This document shows positions 1-5,333 of a stretch of 7,023 nucleotides of DNA, one piece after another (position 1 is the stretch's first letter; each line of letters opens with the position of its first letter). The notes below the pieces were generated by a model. It saw nothing but the letters and a program-made list of their open reading frames with translations, ran no database searches and was not told where the DNA came from. Position numbers and translations under genes: made by a program. The stretch comes from an uncultured Bacteroidales bacterium. Lineage in GTDB: Bacteria > Bacteroidota > Bacteroidia > Bacteroidales > Bacteroidaceae. The stretch covers positions 1 to 7,023 of the forward strand of contig CAMBWV010000048.1 of the NCBI GenBank assembly GCA_945871755.1, in the 5' to 3' direction.

Positions 1-166
1 CAGTTTCATCCCATGAAACTCACAGTTTCATCCTATGAAACTCACAGTTTCATCCTATGAAACGCACAGTTTCATCCTATGAAACTCACAGTTTCATCCC
101 ATGAAACTCACAGTTTCATCCTATGAAACTCACAGTTTCATCCCATGAAACACACAGTTTCATCCC
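1..166. repeat. Tandem array of a 22-bp palindromic unit, 7 full copies plus a 12-bp partial
   Basis: Seven head-to-tail 22-bp units start at 1, 23, 45, 67, 89, 111 and 133, and a truncated eighth covers 155-166. Each unit holds a perfect 7-bp inverted repeat, GTTTCAT and ATGAAAC, around a 3-base loop, followed by a 5-base linker before the next palindrome. The arms are identical in every full copy. Variation is confined to the loop (CCC in copies 1, 5, 7 and the partial; CCT in copies 2, 3, 4 and 6) and the first linker base (TCACA, but GCACA after copy 3 and ACACA after copy 7). The array breaks off at 166 with no second arm and is cut by the left window edge, so its full size is unknown. 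It is not coding: TGA recurs in every unit and 22 is not a multiple of 3. Function is unknown; a protein-binding array or a slippage-expanded repeat are both possible. Confidence 0.95.
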
Positions 167-345
167 GCGACCTATTTCTTGAAACAATATACATACTCAA
201 TATCAGAAGGTTAGAAGAATCTTCCAAGAGTCACAGGTTGCTTCTCTGCAGCTCACAGGAGACATCAAGTAACTTGCAGTACGTTAGATCTCGATAAATC
301 AGCCTGAGTAGTTACGAAAATAGGAAGTTTGTTCCACTAAAATGA
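167..345. other. Gene-free spacer between the palindrome array and the hairpin 3' of lemA
   Basis: This AT-rich stretch has no open frame with coding character, no tRNA-like fold and no perfect Bacteroidota -7 element on either strand that I can find. Only trivial inverted repeats occur, such as GAAG and CTTC around AAT near 215. Together with the array to its left and the hairpin to its right it makes positions 1-430 free of recognisable genes. A short plus-strand frame at 349-570 is the antisense shadow of the hairpin and the lemA 3' end. Confidence 0.6.
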
Positions 346-381
346 AAAGTGCCGCACCTTGTTTGCAAGATGCGGCACTTT
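346..381 (-). terminator. Long GC-rich hairpin 3' of lemA, likely intrinsic terminator
   Basis: The arms 346-356 (AAAGTGCCGCA) and 371-381 are perfectly complementary over 11 bp. One C/A mismatch follows, then 4 more base pairs (358-361 with 366-369) closing a 4-base loop at 362-365. On the minus strand it lies about 50 bases past the lemA stop and runs into a T-rich stretch (TTTTCATTTT), as expected for termination of the leftward operon. The stem is flanked by A/T pairs on both sides, so it could also act for rightward transcription. A related hairpin sits just after ispH at 6983-7013, which suggests a repeated family in this genome. Confidence 0.75.
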
Positions 382-430
382 CATATTACGCCTTATTCCA
401 TTTGGATCGGAACGCTGAGCGCAAAGCGGC

Positions 431-1018
431 TTAGAAGGACACGCTGGGAGCCTGACTGGCGGCAGCGTCGGCCTCGAAAGCAGTCTTCTTCTCGAAACCG
501 AACATTCCGGCTAAAATGTTCGTGGGGAAACTGCGGACGGATTGGTTGTATTCCTGCACGGTCTTGTTGAAATCCTGGCGGCTGACGGCGATACGATTTT
601 CCGTGCCTTCAAGCTGAGCCTGAAGTTCCGAGAAATTCTGGTTGGCCTTCAGGTCGGGATAACTCTCCGACAGAGCAAGGAGGCGGCCAAGAGCCTGCGA
701 GAGTTCGCCCTGTGCCGACTGGAACTTGGCCAACTGCTCGGGCGTGGCGTTCGTCGGGTCAATGGTAATCTGCGTGGCCTTGCTGCGGGCTGCGATAACG
801 GCATCGAGGGTTTCCTTCTCGTGGGCGGCATATCCCTTCACCGTGTTGACGAGGTTGGGGATGAGGTCGGCACGTCGCTGATACTGCGCCTGCACATTGG
901 CCCAGGCGTTGTTGACCATTTCGTCCTTGCTCACAAGACCATTGTAGGAAGTAACGCCAGCGATGAGGAGTACGGCCACTACGGCCAGCACAATCCAGAG
1001 GGTTTTGTTCGTTTTCAT
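431..1018 (-). CDS. lemA: LemA family membrane protein
   Basis: This 195-residue protein matches the LemA family in length and layout. A short N-terminus is followed by one transmembrane segment at about residues 7-24 and then a long helical domain. Recognisable family blocks are QRRADLIPNLV (47-57), the stretch around SYPDLKANQNF (119-129), LEGTENRIAVSRQDFN (136-151) and YNQSVRSFPTN (157-167), plus a short tail ending in VSF. The domain is expected to form a membrane-anchored antiparallel helical bundle. The biochemical function is not established; the name comes from an antigen-presentation epitope, not from an activity. It is the last gene of the leftward cluster, 81 bases after the TPM-domain gene, and the two families are commonly adjacent. 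The ATG start gives a short, lysine-containing N-terminus directly before the membrane helix and a family-typical length. No Shine-Dalgarno sequence is seen. Confidence 0.95.
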   Translation of the reverse strand: MKTNKTLWIVLAVVAVLLIAGVTSYNGLVSKDEMVNNAWANVQAQYQRRADLIPNLVNTVKGYAAHEKETLDAVIAARSKATQITIDPTNATPEQLAKFQSAQGELSQALGRLLALSESYPDLKANQNFSELQAQLEGTENRIAVSRQDFNKTVQEYNQSVRSFPTNILAGMFGFEKKTAFEADAAASQAPSVSF

Positions 1019-1099
1019 AATGTTTGGAATGGTTTTTTAGATGAATATTCTTGGAGATAAAATGAGCAGAGAAGCTGGAGGAGGTGTCCGTCTGAAAGA

Positions 1100-1999
1100 T
1101 TAGAATCGGCCGCCTGCACCGCCACCGCCAAATGAGCCACCGCCAAATGAGCCACCGCCAAGCAAACCGCCACCGCTGCGACTATGTCCGCCGCCGATGA
1201 TGATGGAGCCTGCACCTGCGCCACCGCCTAAGGAGTCGTTGCCAATCTGTTCGGTCGTTTTGAAGGTGTGGTTGCACTTGGTGCAGTGCCAGGTGCACGT
1301 TTTCTTCCTGCCCTTGGTTATCGTCTTGACCAGGCGAACGTGCTTGCTTTTGCCACATTTGGGACATTTCTTGTGCGCTGCGATGGACACAACGATGCCT
1401 ATGACTGAGGCCCCTACAATCATGAAGATGATGAGAATTGCCACGGCCGGCAGATCATCGTCGTCAGAATCGTTGTCACCAACAATTGTGCTGTCGCCAC
1501 GGATAACTTTGTCGAGCGACTGCACCGTTTCGAGGATGGCCGCGTCCCAGTTTGCCTTTTTCAGTTGGGGCACCATGACGCGGTTTTCCACGCGGCGGCA
1601 GATGGCATCGGGCAAGGTGCCTTCCAGACCGCGGCCCGTCAGGATTTGGTACGAGCGGTCCTCGGTGGCGAGGATGATGATGAGGCCCGTGTTCTGCTTA
1701 TTGCCAATGCCGTACTTGCGGGAGAGGTCCATGCCAAAGGTGAAGGGGTCGTCGCCTTCAAGATGCTTGACCACGACAACCACGGTCTGCACGCCCTTAT
1801 CCACCTCGAGGCGGCGCAGGATGCGGTTGGTGGCCACGCGGGCGGAGTCGCCCATCACGCCATCGGGGTTGCAAACGTACTGCGTGGAGTCCTTGAGATA
1901 CACCATTTCGAGATTGTCCACACTCCATTTGCGCGCCAGGGCGGGAAGGGCCGCGACGAGCACGAGGGAAAGCAGAAGGAGGGTTTTGAGATGCTTCAT
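1100..1999 (-). CDS. TPM domain (YgcG-type) membrane protein with zinc ribbon and Gly-rich tail
   Basis: The 299-residue product begins with a signal peptide (1-22, ending ALA). A TPM domain covers about 41-166, with NPDGVMGDSA (44-53), YGIGNKQNTGLIIILATEDR (96-115), GRGLEGTLPDAICRRVE (122-138) and VMVPQLK (141-147). An acidic linker (175-182) precedes a second hydrophobic segment at about 184-207. Then come two CxxC pairs (C212/C215 and C239/C242) fitting a zinc ribbon, and a tail from 258 rich in glycine that ends GGRF. TPM domains are usually placed in the periplasm or outside the membrane; TPM proteins have been linked to photosystem II repair in plants and otherwise have no firm role in bacteria. 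This topology would leave the zinc ribbon and tail in the cytoplasm. Its pairing with lemA downstream is typical. The added zinc ribbon between membrane helix and Gly-rich tail is less usual for the family. Confidence 0.9.
   Translation of the reverse strand: MKHLKTLLLLSLVLVAALPALARKWSVDNLEMVYLKDSTQYVCNPDGVMGDSARVATNRILRRLEVDKGVQTVVVVVKHLEGDDPFTFGMDLSRKYGIGNKQNTGLIIILATEDRSYQILTGRGLEGTLPDAICRRVENRVMVPQLKKANWDAAILETVQSLDKVIRGDSTIVGDNDSDDDDLPAVAILIIFMIVGASVIGIVVSIAAHKKCPKCGKSKHVRLVKTITKGRKKTCTWHCTKCNHTFKTTEQIGNDSLGGGAGAGSIIIGGGHSRSGGGLLGGGSFGGGSFGGGGAGGRF
1121..1161. repeat. 15-bp tandem repeat coding part of the Gly-rich tail of the TPM protein
   Basis: A 15-bp unit is repeated 2.7 times (1121-1135, 1136-1150 and part of a third up to 1161). 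On the minus strand it encodes the repeated GGGSF blocks at residues 281-290. Because 15 is a multiple of 3, gain or loss of a unit would keep the frame, so tail length may vary between strains by slippage. It is small and may simply reflect a low-complexity protein tail. Confidence 0.75.
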
Positions 2000-2111
2000 G
2001 AGGGAAAAAGGATTGGATGGTCGCGCTTCGAGCGCAGTTTCAGCAGCCGCCGGGCGACCTGTGTTTCAACAAAGCCTGCAACTGCGGGCTCCATCTTCAA
2101 TAATGGGGAAA

Positions 2112-2142
2112 CGCACGGCCTATACCATATATATAGCGTGCG
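2112..2142 (-). terminator. Interrupted hairpin 3' of the prenyl synthase gene, possible weak terminator or processing site
   Basis: CGCACG (2112-2117) pairs with CGTGCG (2137-2142). After a 2-base bulge (2118-2119), CTATA (2120-2124) pairs with TATAG (2132-2136), giving 11 bp around a 7-base loop. On the minus strand it begins 22 bases after the prenyl synthase stop and is followed only by TTTCCCC, so the T tract is poor. It lies in the 165-base gap before the TPM gene and may separate expression of the upstream and downstream gene pairs. Whether it terminates or just stabilises a 3' end cannot be told from sequence. Confidence 0.4.
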
Positions 2143-2164
2143 AAAGAGGGAAGCCCCGGCCAGG

Positions 2165-3139
2165 CTATTTCGTGCGCCCCAGCAAAGAAGCGGCGTACTC
2201 CCAGAGCGGAGCCTTCTGCGCTTCGGGCAGGGCCACCTGGTCAAGGGCTTCGCGGGCCTGTGCGTAACAAGCATTGATGGCAGCGGTGCAGTCGTCGGCA
2301 ATGTGGAGGTCGTCGTAGAGTTGGCGAACGGCCTGAATCTTCGCCTCGTCCGCCATCGATTGGTCGGCCAAGAGGCTGAGCAGACGCTGATGCTGTTCGG
2401 GATTGGCTTTCGCCAGCGCGCGGATGAGGAGGAACGTCTTCTTGCCGCAGAGGATGTCGCCACCAATCTTCTTGCCAAACACCTTGGGGTCGCCATAGAC
2501 ATCGAGGTAGTCGTCCTGCAACTGGAAGGCCAAGCCCACGCGCTCGGCAAAGCGGTAAAGGGCATCGGCATCGGCCGCGGGGGCATCGGCAACGAGGGCG
2601 CCCGCCTTGATGCTGCAAGCCAGGAGGACGGAGGTCTTCAGGCGAATCATTTCGAGGTATTCTTCCTCCTTGACATCTGTGCGCGATTCGAAATTGACAT
2701 CGTACTGCTGGCCCTCGCAAATTTCCTGCGCACTCTTGGAGAAGAGGTCCCAAAGGGCCTGCGGGCGGGGCATATCAACGGCCAGGAGATGGCGGAAGGC
2801 CATGATGAGCATCGTGTCGCCCGAAAGGATGGCCGTATTCTCATCCCATTTCTTGTGCACCACGGGACGGCCGCGACGCACCTCGGCATGGTCCATCAGG
2901 TCGTCGTGGAGAAGCGTGTGGTTGTGGTAGGTCTCAAGGGCGAGGGCGGCAGGCAGGGCGCGCTCCACGTCATCGCGATAGAGACTGTAGCCCAGCAGCG
3001 TCAGCATGGGGCGAATGCGCTTGCCGCCTCCGTCGAGGACGTAGGCTATCGGCTCGTAGAGGCCAGTGGGTTGCTTGGGATAAGGCACTTGCTGGAGGGC
3101 CTCTTCAATCATTGTCAGGAGTTCGGCTGTTGGTTTCAT
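2165..3139 (-). CDS. Polyprenyl diphosphate synthase (trans-prenyltransferase)
   Basis: This 324-residue enzyme belongs to the all-trans isoprenyl diphosphate synthase family, which condenses IPP onto allylic diphosphates. It has the IPP-binding GGGKRIRP (37-44), the first Asp-rich motif HDDLMDHAEVRRGRP (78-92; D79, D80, D83, R88, R89), the KT pair (168-169), the second Asp-rich motif FQLQDDYLD (205-213; D209, D210, D213) and a GKKIGGD segment (222-228). All magnesium and diphosphate ligands expected of an active enzyme are present. The first motif is the plain DDxxD, without the 2-residue insertion of short-chain bacterial FPP synthases such as E. coli IspA. Residue -5 before the motif, which influences chain length, is H74, neither the small residue of long-chain synthases nor the Phe/Tyr of short-chain ones. 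The product (C20 or longer) therefore cannot be assigned. Its start lies 38 bases after the TonB-family gene, so co-transcription is likely. Confidence 0.93.
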   Translation of the reverse strand: MKPTAELLTMIEEALQQVPYPKQPTGLYEPIAYVLDGGGKRIRPMLTLLGYSLYRDDVERALPAALALETYHNHTLLHDDLMDHAEVRRGRPVVHKKWDENTAILSGDTMLIMAFRHLLAVDMPRPQALWDLFSKSAQEICEGQQYDVNFESRTDVKEEEYLEMIRLKTSVLLACSIKAGALVADAPAADADALYRFAERVGLAFQLQDDYLDVYGDPKVFGKKIGGDILCGKKTFLLIRALAKANPEQHQRLLSLLADQSMADEAKIQAVRQLYDDLHIADDCTAAINACYAQAREALDQVALPEAQKAPLWEYAASLLGRTK

Positions 3140-3177
3140 ATTGCGGTTTTACGATGTTTGTTCTTGTTGCCTCCGAC

Positions 3178-3987
3178 TCAGCGGGCGGTGAAGTGGAGAG
3201 GATAGGACATGCTGACGATGACGGGCACGCCGTCCGTTTTGCCAGGTTTCCAAGGCGGCATGCGCTTAAAGGCCGCCAGTACTAGTTTGTCGAGCTGCGG
3301 GTGGAGTTTTTTGGTCAGACGGACATCGGAGACGCGGCCGTCCACGCCCACGATGAAACTCACTTCCATGTCGCCCTGCACCTTTGCCTTGATAAGATTG
3401 GCGGGATAGGGAATATTCTTCTCCATCCAATCGGCGAGGCTCTTCATGCCGCCGGGGAATACGGGCAGTTCTTCCACCTTATCTACCTTGATTATCTGCG
3501 GCCCTTCCATGGGCAAATCCTTTTGGTCGCGGTTGTGGAGGGTGTCTCTGTCTTCAAACTCCTGCATGATATGCTCGTCCACGATAAACGTCTCGTCACC
3601 GCCTTCGGCAAAGATGATATTCTCCTTCGTGAGTTCCTCCACAATATCGGGCGCGCTCGTTGAGGCGCCTTCGATAGTGGTCTTCTTGGGCACAGCCCGC
3701 CCTGTGGAAACAGCCTTCAGCTCGTGACCCACCTCGGCCTCCTTCTTTTTGAGTTTGGGAATCTCCTTCTGGAAATCGGCCATCGCCTTCACCAACTGGT
3801 ACTTCATATAAAGGTGGACGCCCAAGGGAAGTGCGAGGCAGAAGAATACGGAGGCAAAAACGATGACAAGCGCACGCCGATAGCGCTTACCCACTTCGCT
3901 ACGAAGCTGGTAGGCACCATATTCCTGATTCCTGTTATGGAAAATCAGGCTACACCATTCTTTGGAGAATAAACTATCCTGCGACAT
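3178..3987 (-). CDS. TonB-family energy transducer
   Basis: From ATG 3987 the product has 269 residues. The N-terminus carries EWCSLIFHNRNQEYGAYQLR (10-29), typical of Bacteroidota TonB proteins. A transmembrane segment follows at about 39-60, then a charged periplasmic linker, then a TonB C-terminal domain (about 178-266) with FPGGMKSL, NIPYPANL, VQGDMEVSFIVGVDGRVSDV, LDKLVLAAFKRMPPWKPGK and a final beta strand. It should anchor in the inner membrane, couple to ExbB/ExbD (not in this window) and energise TonB-dependent outer-membrane transporters. The linker is Lys/Glu-rich (71-90) and lacks the Pro-rich stretch found in many TonB proteins. An in-frame ATG at 4011 would add 8 residues, and the frame stays open to 4770, but that extension is antisense to porQ. 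I prefer 3987 because the conserved motif then begins near residue 10, as usual in the family. It heads the leftward cluster. Confidence 0.9.
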   Translation of the reverse strand: MSQDSLFSKEWCSLIFHNRNQEYGAYQLRSEVGKRYRRALVIVFASVFFCLALPLGVHLYMKYQLVKAMADFQKEIPKLKKKEAEVGHELKAVSTGRAVPKKTTIEGASTSAPDIVEELTKENIIFAEGGDETFIVDEHIMQEFEDRDTLHNRDQKDLPMEGPQIIKVDKVEELPVFPGGMKSLADWMEKNIPYPANLIKAKVQGDMEVSFIVGVDGRVSDVRLTKKLHPQLDKLVLAAFKRMPPWKPGKTDGVPVIVSMSYPLHFTAR

Positions 3988-4065
3988 GACGCTAGTTAGG
4001 ACAAAGAGCATACGAGGGCAACGATATTGCGGACCTTTTAGCCCCTTGCCCCTCGAAATGTATTG

Positions 4066-4073
4066 CAAAAATA
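4066..4073 (-). promoter_or_regulatory. Candidate Bacteroidota -7 element for the leftward tonB-type operon
   Basis: Read on the minus strand this is TATTTTTG, a perfect match to the Bacteroidota -7 consensus TAnnTTTG. It would start RNA near 4060, leaving a leader of about 70 bases to ATG 3987. No clear TTTG -33 element is found at the expected distance, but that element is weakly conserved. It lies back to back with the rightward element at 4096-4103. Confidence 0.5.
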
Positions 4074-4078
4074 CACCT

Positions 4079-4088
4079 ATTCTAGAAT
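4079..4088. promoter_or_regulatory. 10-bp perfect palindrome between the divergent -7 elements, candidate operator
   Basis: ATTCTAGAAT is a perfect 10-bp palindrome centred within about one base of the midpoint between the two opposing -7 elements. A dimeric regulator bound here would contact both promoters. The symmetry does not extend beyond 10 bp, and such a short AT-rich palindrome can occur by chance. Confidence 0.3.
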
Positions 4089-4095
4089 TTTGTAG

Positions 4096-4103
4096 TACCT
4101 TTG
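4096..4103 (+). promoter_or_regulatory. Candidate Bacteroidota -7 element for porQ
   Basis: TACCTTTG matches TAnnTTTG exactly and lies 22 bases before the porQ ATG, which predicts a start near 4109 and a short leader of about 17 bases. No good TTTG -33 box is present about 20 bases upstream, where the opposing -7 element lies instead. The porQ start has no Shine-Dalgarno sequence, as is common in this phylum. Confidence 0.55.
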
Positions 4104-4125
4104 GGCACAATTTTTCCCGAGCTAT

Positions 4126-5103
4126 ATGAAAAAAATACTCTCCTCCCTCTTTCTGCTCCTTGCAGTTACCACTTTGCAAGCCCAAGAGGGAACATTCAGC
4201 CAAACGCTGCTGCGCCTGCCCATCTCGTCGCACGTGGCGGCTTTGGGTGGAGACAACATATCCCTTTCCGAAGATGCGCCCTGGGCGGGTCTGTCCAACC
4301 CTGCCCTGCTCTCTGGCGTGAGCGATCTCTCGCTGGGTCTCAACTTTATGACCTATGCGGGAGGCAGCAAATATGCTGGCGCGGAGTTTGTCAAGGCTTT
4401 TGGCGAACGGCACACGGGCATGGTGTTTGGCCAGATGCTGGGCTACGGCGAGATGGACGAGACGGATGCCGACGGCCATGTGCTGGGCAAGTTTTCGCCC
4501 AAGGACATGGTGTTTGGCGTGGGCTATAGTTACCTGCTCTCCGACCGCTGGGCGGGTGGTGCTACGCTGAAAGGCATCTACTCGAAGTACGCCGACTTTT
4601 CCGCCTTCGCCGTTGCCGTGGACCTTGGTCTCAACTACCTGGACGAGGAGCACGACTTCTCGCTCTCGGCCACAATGATGAACATCGGCGCGCCCCTTAA
4701 ATCGTTTGACGACCGCACGGAGCGCTTGCCCTTCAACCTGCAGGTGGGCTTCACGAAGGGAATGGCGCACGCCCCCGTTCGTTTCTCGCTCACCCTAACG
4801 GACCTGACGCACTGGCGCGACAAGGATTTCTTCCACCCTGCTGACGAGAAAATAAAGTTCACCCAGAAGGCGCTCAACCATGTAGTCGTGGGCGTGGACG
4901 TAGAGCCTGCCAAATTCCTCTACCTCAGTGCGGGTTACAACTTCCGCCGTGCCTACGAGCTCAAGGCTGCTGGCGAATCCCACTGGGCGGGCCTCACCGC
5001 TGGCGGCGGTGTGAAAACGGGCGGCTTCCGCCTCGGCGTGGCCTACGCCAAATACCACATGGCCTGCAATTCCCTCATCTTCAACGCGGGCTATTCCTTC
5101 TAG
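4126..5103 (+). CDS. porQ: Type IX secretion system protein PorQ
   Basis: The 325-residue protein starts with a signal peptide (1-19, cleavage likely after LQA). It then shows the PorQ hallmark LRLPISSHVAALGGDNISLS (29-48), followed by SNPALLSGVSDLSLGLNFMT (57-76) and repeated amphipathic, Gly- and aromatic-rich strands to the end. The C-terminus is GYSF, with the terminal Phe expected for barrel insertion by the BAM machinery. PorQ is an outer-membrane beta-barrel of the type IX secretion system, reported to work with the sortase PorU, PorV and PorZ in processing cargo and attaching it to the surface. It implies this organism secretes proteins with type IX C-terminal signals, although no other secretion gene or cargo lies in this window. 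The start is the ATG before the KK-hydrophobic signal sequence, 22 bases after a -7 element. The gene is divergent from the TonB-family operon and precedes cmk, an arrangement I recall from other Bacteroidales. Confidence 0.92.
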   Translation: MKKILSSLFLLLAVTTLQAQEGTFSQTLLRLPISSHVAALGGDNISLSEDAPWAGLSNPALLSGVSDLSLGLNFMTYAGGSKYAGAEFVKAFGERHTGMVFGQMLGYGEMDETDADGHVLGKFSPKDMVFGVGYSYLLSDRWAGGATLKGIYSKYADFSAFAVAVDLGLNYLDEEHDFSLSATMMNIGAPLKSFDDRTERLPFNLQVGFTKGMAHAPVRFSLTLTDLTHWRDKDFFHPADEKIKFTQKALNHVVVGVDVEPAKFLYLSAGYNFRRAYELKAAGESHWAGLTAGGGVKTGGFRLGVAYAKYHMACNSLIFNAGYSF

Positions 5104-5124
5104 TTTTATAATCGCCAGAAATTC

Positions 5125-5147
5125 TATAGGTAGGTTCTATAAATTAG
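5125..5147 (+). repeat. Left terminal inverted repeat of the porQ-cmk element
   Basis: The 23 bases beginning TATAGGTAGG and ending TAAATTAG are the exact reverse complement of 5298-5320. It starts 21 bases after the porQ stop. Confidence 0.95.
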
Positions 5148-5297
5148 CTTGTGATGAATTTTCGGCTATCGTGCCGTAGGTTTTTGCTTTTCGTGAGGGA
5201 GCGTAGCGGGCTACGTGACCGAATGAAAAACAAAAAGATACGGTGCGAGAGTCGGAAAGGCATCCAAGTTAAATAGAAAATCTACCTTCCATTGAAA

Positions 5298-5320
5298 CTA
5301 ATTTATAGAACCTACCTATA
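5298..5320 (-). repeat. Right terminal inverted repeat of the porQ-cmk element
   Basis: This is the exact reverse complement of 5125-5147. A TTG-initiated extension of the cmk frame (from 5292) would be translated through this repeat, which argues against that longer start. Confidence 0.95.
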
Positions 5321-5333
5321 CCATATTCTCCCC

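Larger units (their letters stand above)
5125..5320. mobile_element. MITE-like 196-bp near-palindrome with 23-bp terminal inverted repeats
   Basis: The ends 5125-5147 and 5298-5320 are perfect 23-bp inverted repeats. Inside, 5148-5156 pairs with 5261-5268 (8 bp, one bulged base), and 5159-5207 pairs with 5210-5258 (35 of 49 positions Watson-Crick). The only large asymmetry is 29 extra bases at 5269-5297 on the cmk side. The outermost two bases of each end are TA, so the structure can be read as 21-bp inverted repeats flanked by a TA duplication, as for IS630/Tc1-type MITEs; TA is self-complementary, so this cannot be proved here. It encodes no protein. It fills most of the porQ-cmk gap and ends 13 bases before the cmk ATG, so it lies in the cmk leader or promoter region. 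Alternatives are a large regulatory hairpin or a long-stem terminator. The structure is certain; the mobile interpretation is inference. Confidence 0.6.

Noticed and set aside
1..166. CRISPR array
   Set aside because: The 22-bp units follow each other with only a constant 5-base linker; there are no unique spacers and no cas genes in the window.
1..166. Plasmid iteron origin
   Set aside because: The 22-bp period is iteron-like, but no replication initiator gene, AT-rich unwinding region or DnaA box is evident nearby, and the neighbouring genes are chromosomal housekeeping genes.
2023..2035. Small hairpin GCGCT-TCG-AGCGC upstream of the TPM gene
   Set aside because: It has only five base pairs, no T tract and no link to a promoter or ribosome site; short GC hairpins of this size are expected by chance.
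1565..3205. 546-residue plus-strand frame
   Set aside because: It is antisense to the TPM gene and the prenyl synthase, crosses their intergenic hairpin, and has no recognisable domain or signal; both minus-strand genes are unmistakable.
3988..4770. N-terminal extension of the TonB-family frame (530-residue version)
   Set aside because: The extension is antisense to the first two thirds of porQ and upstream of the candidate promoter. It shows no TonB-like sequence before the conserved NRNxEYGAYxLR region, and its openness is a by-product of GC-rich codon use.
5292..5333. TTG start adding 14 residues to Cmk
   Set aside because: The added residues are coded largely by the right inverted repeat, and ATG 5334 gives the standard Cmk N-terminus with the P-loop at residue 10.
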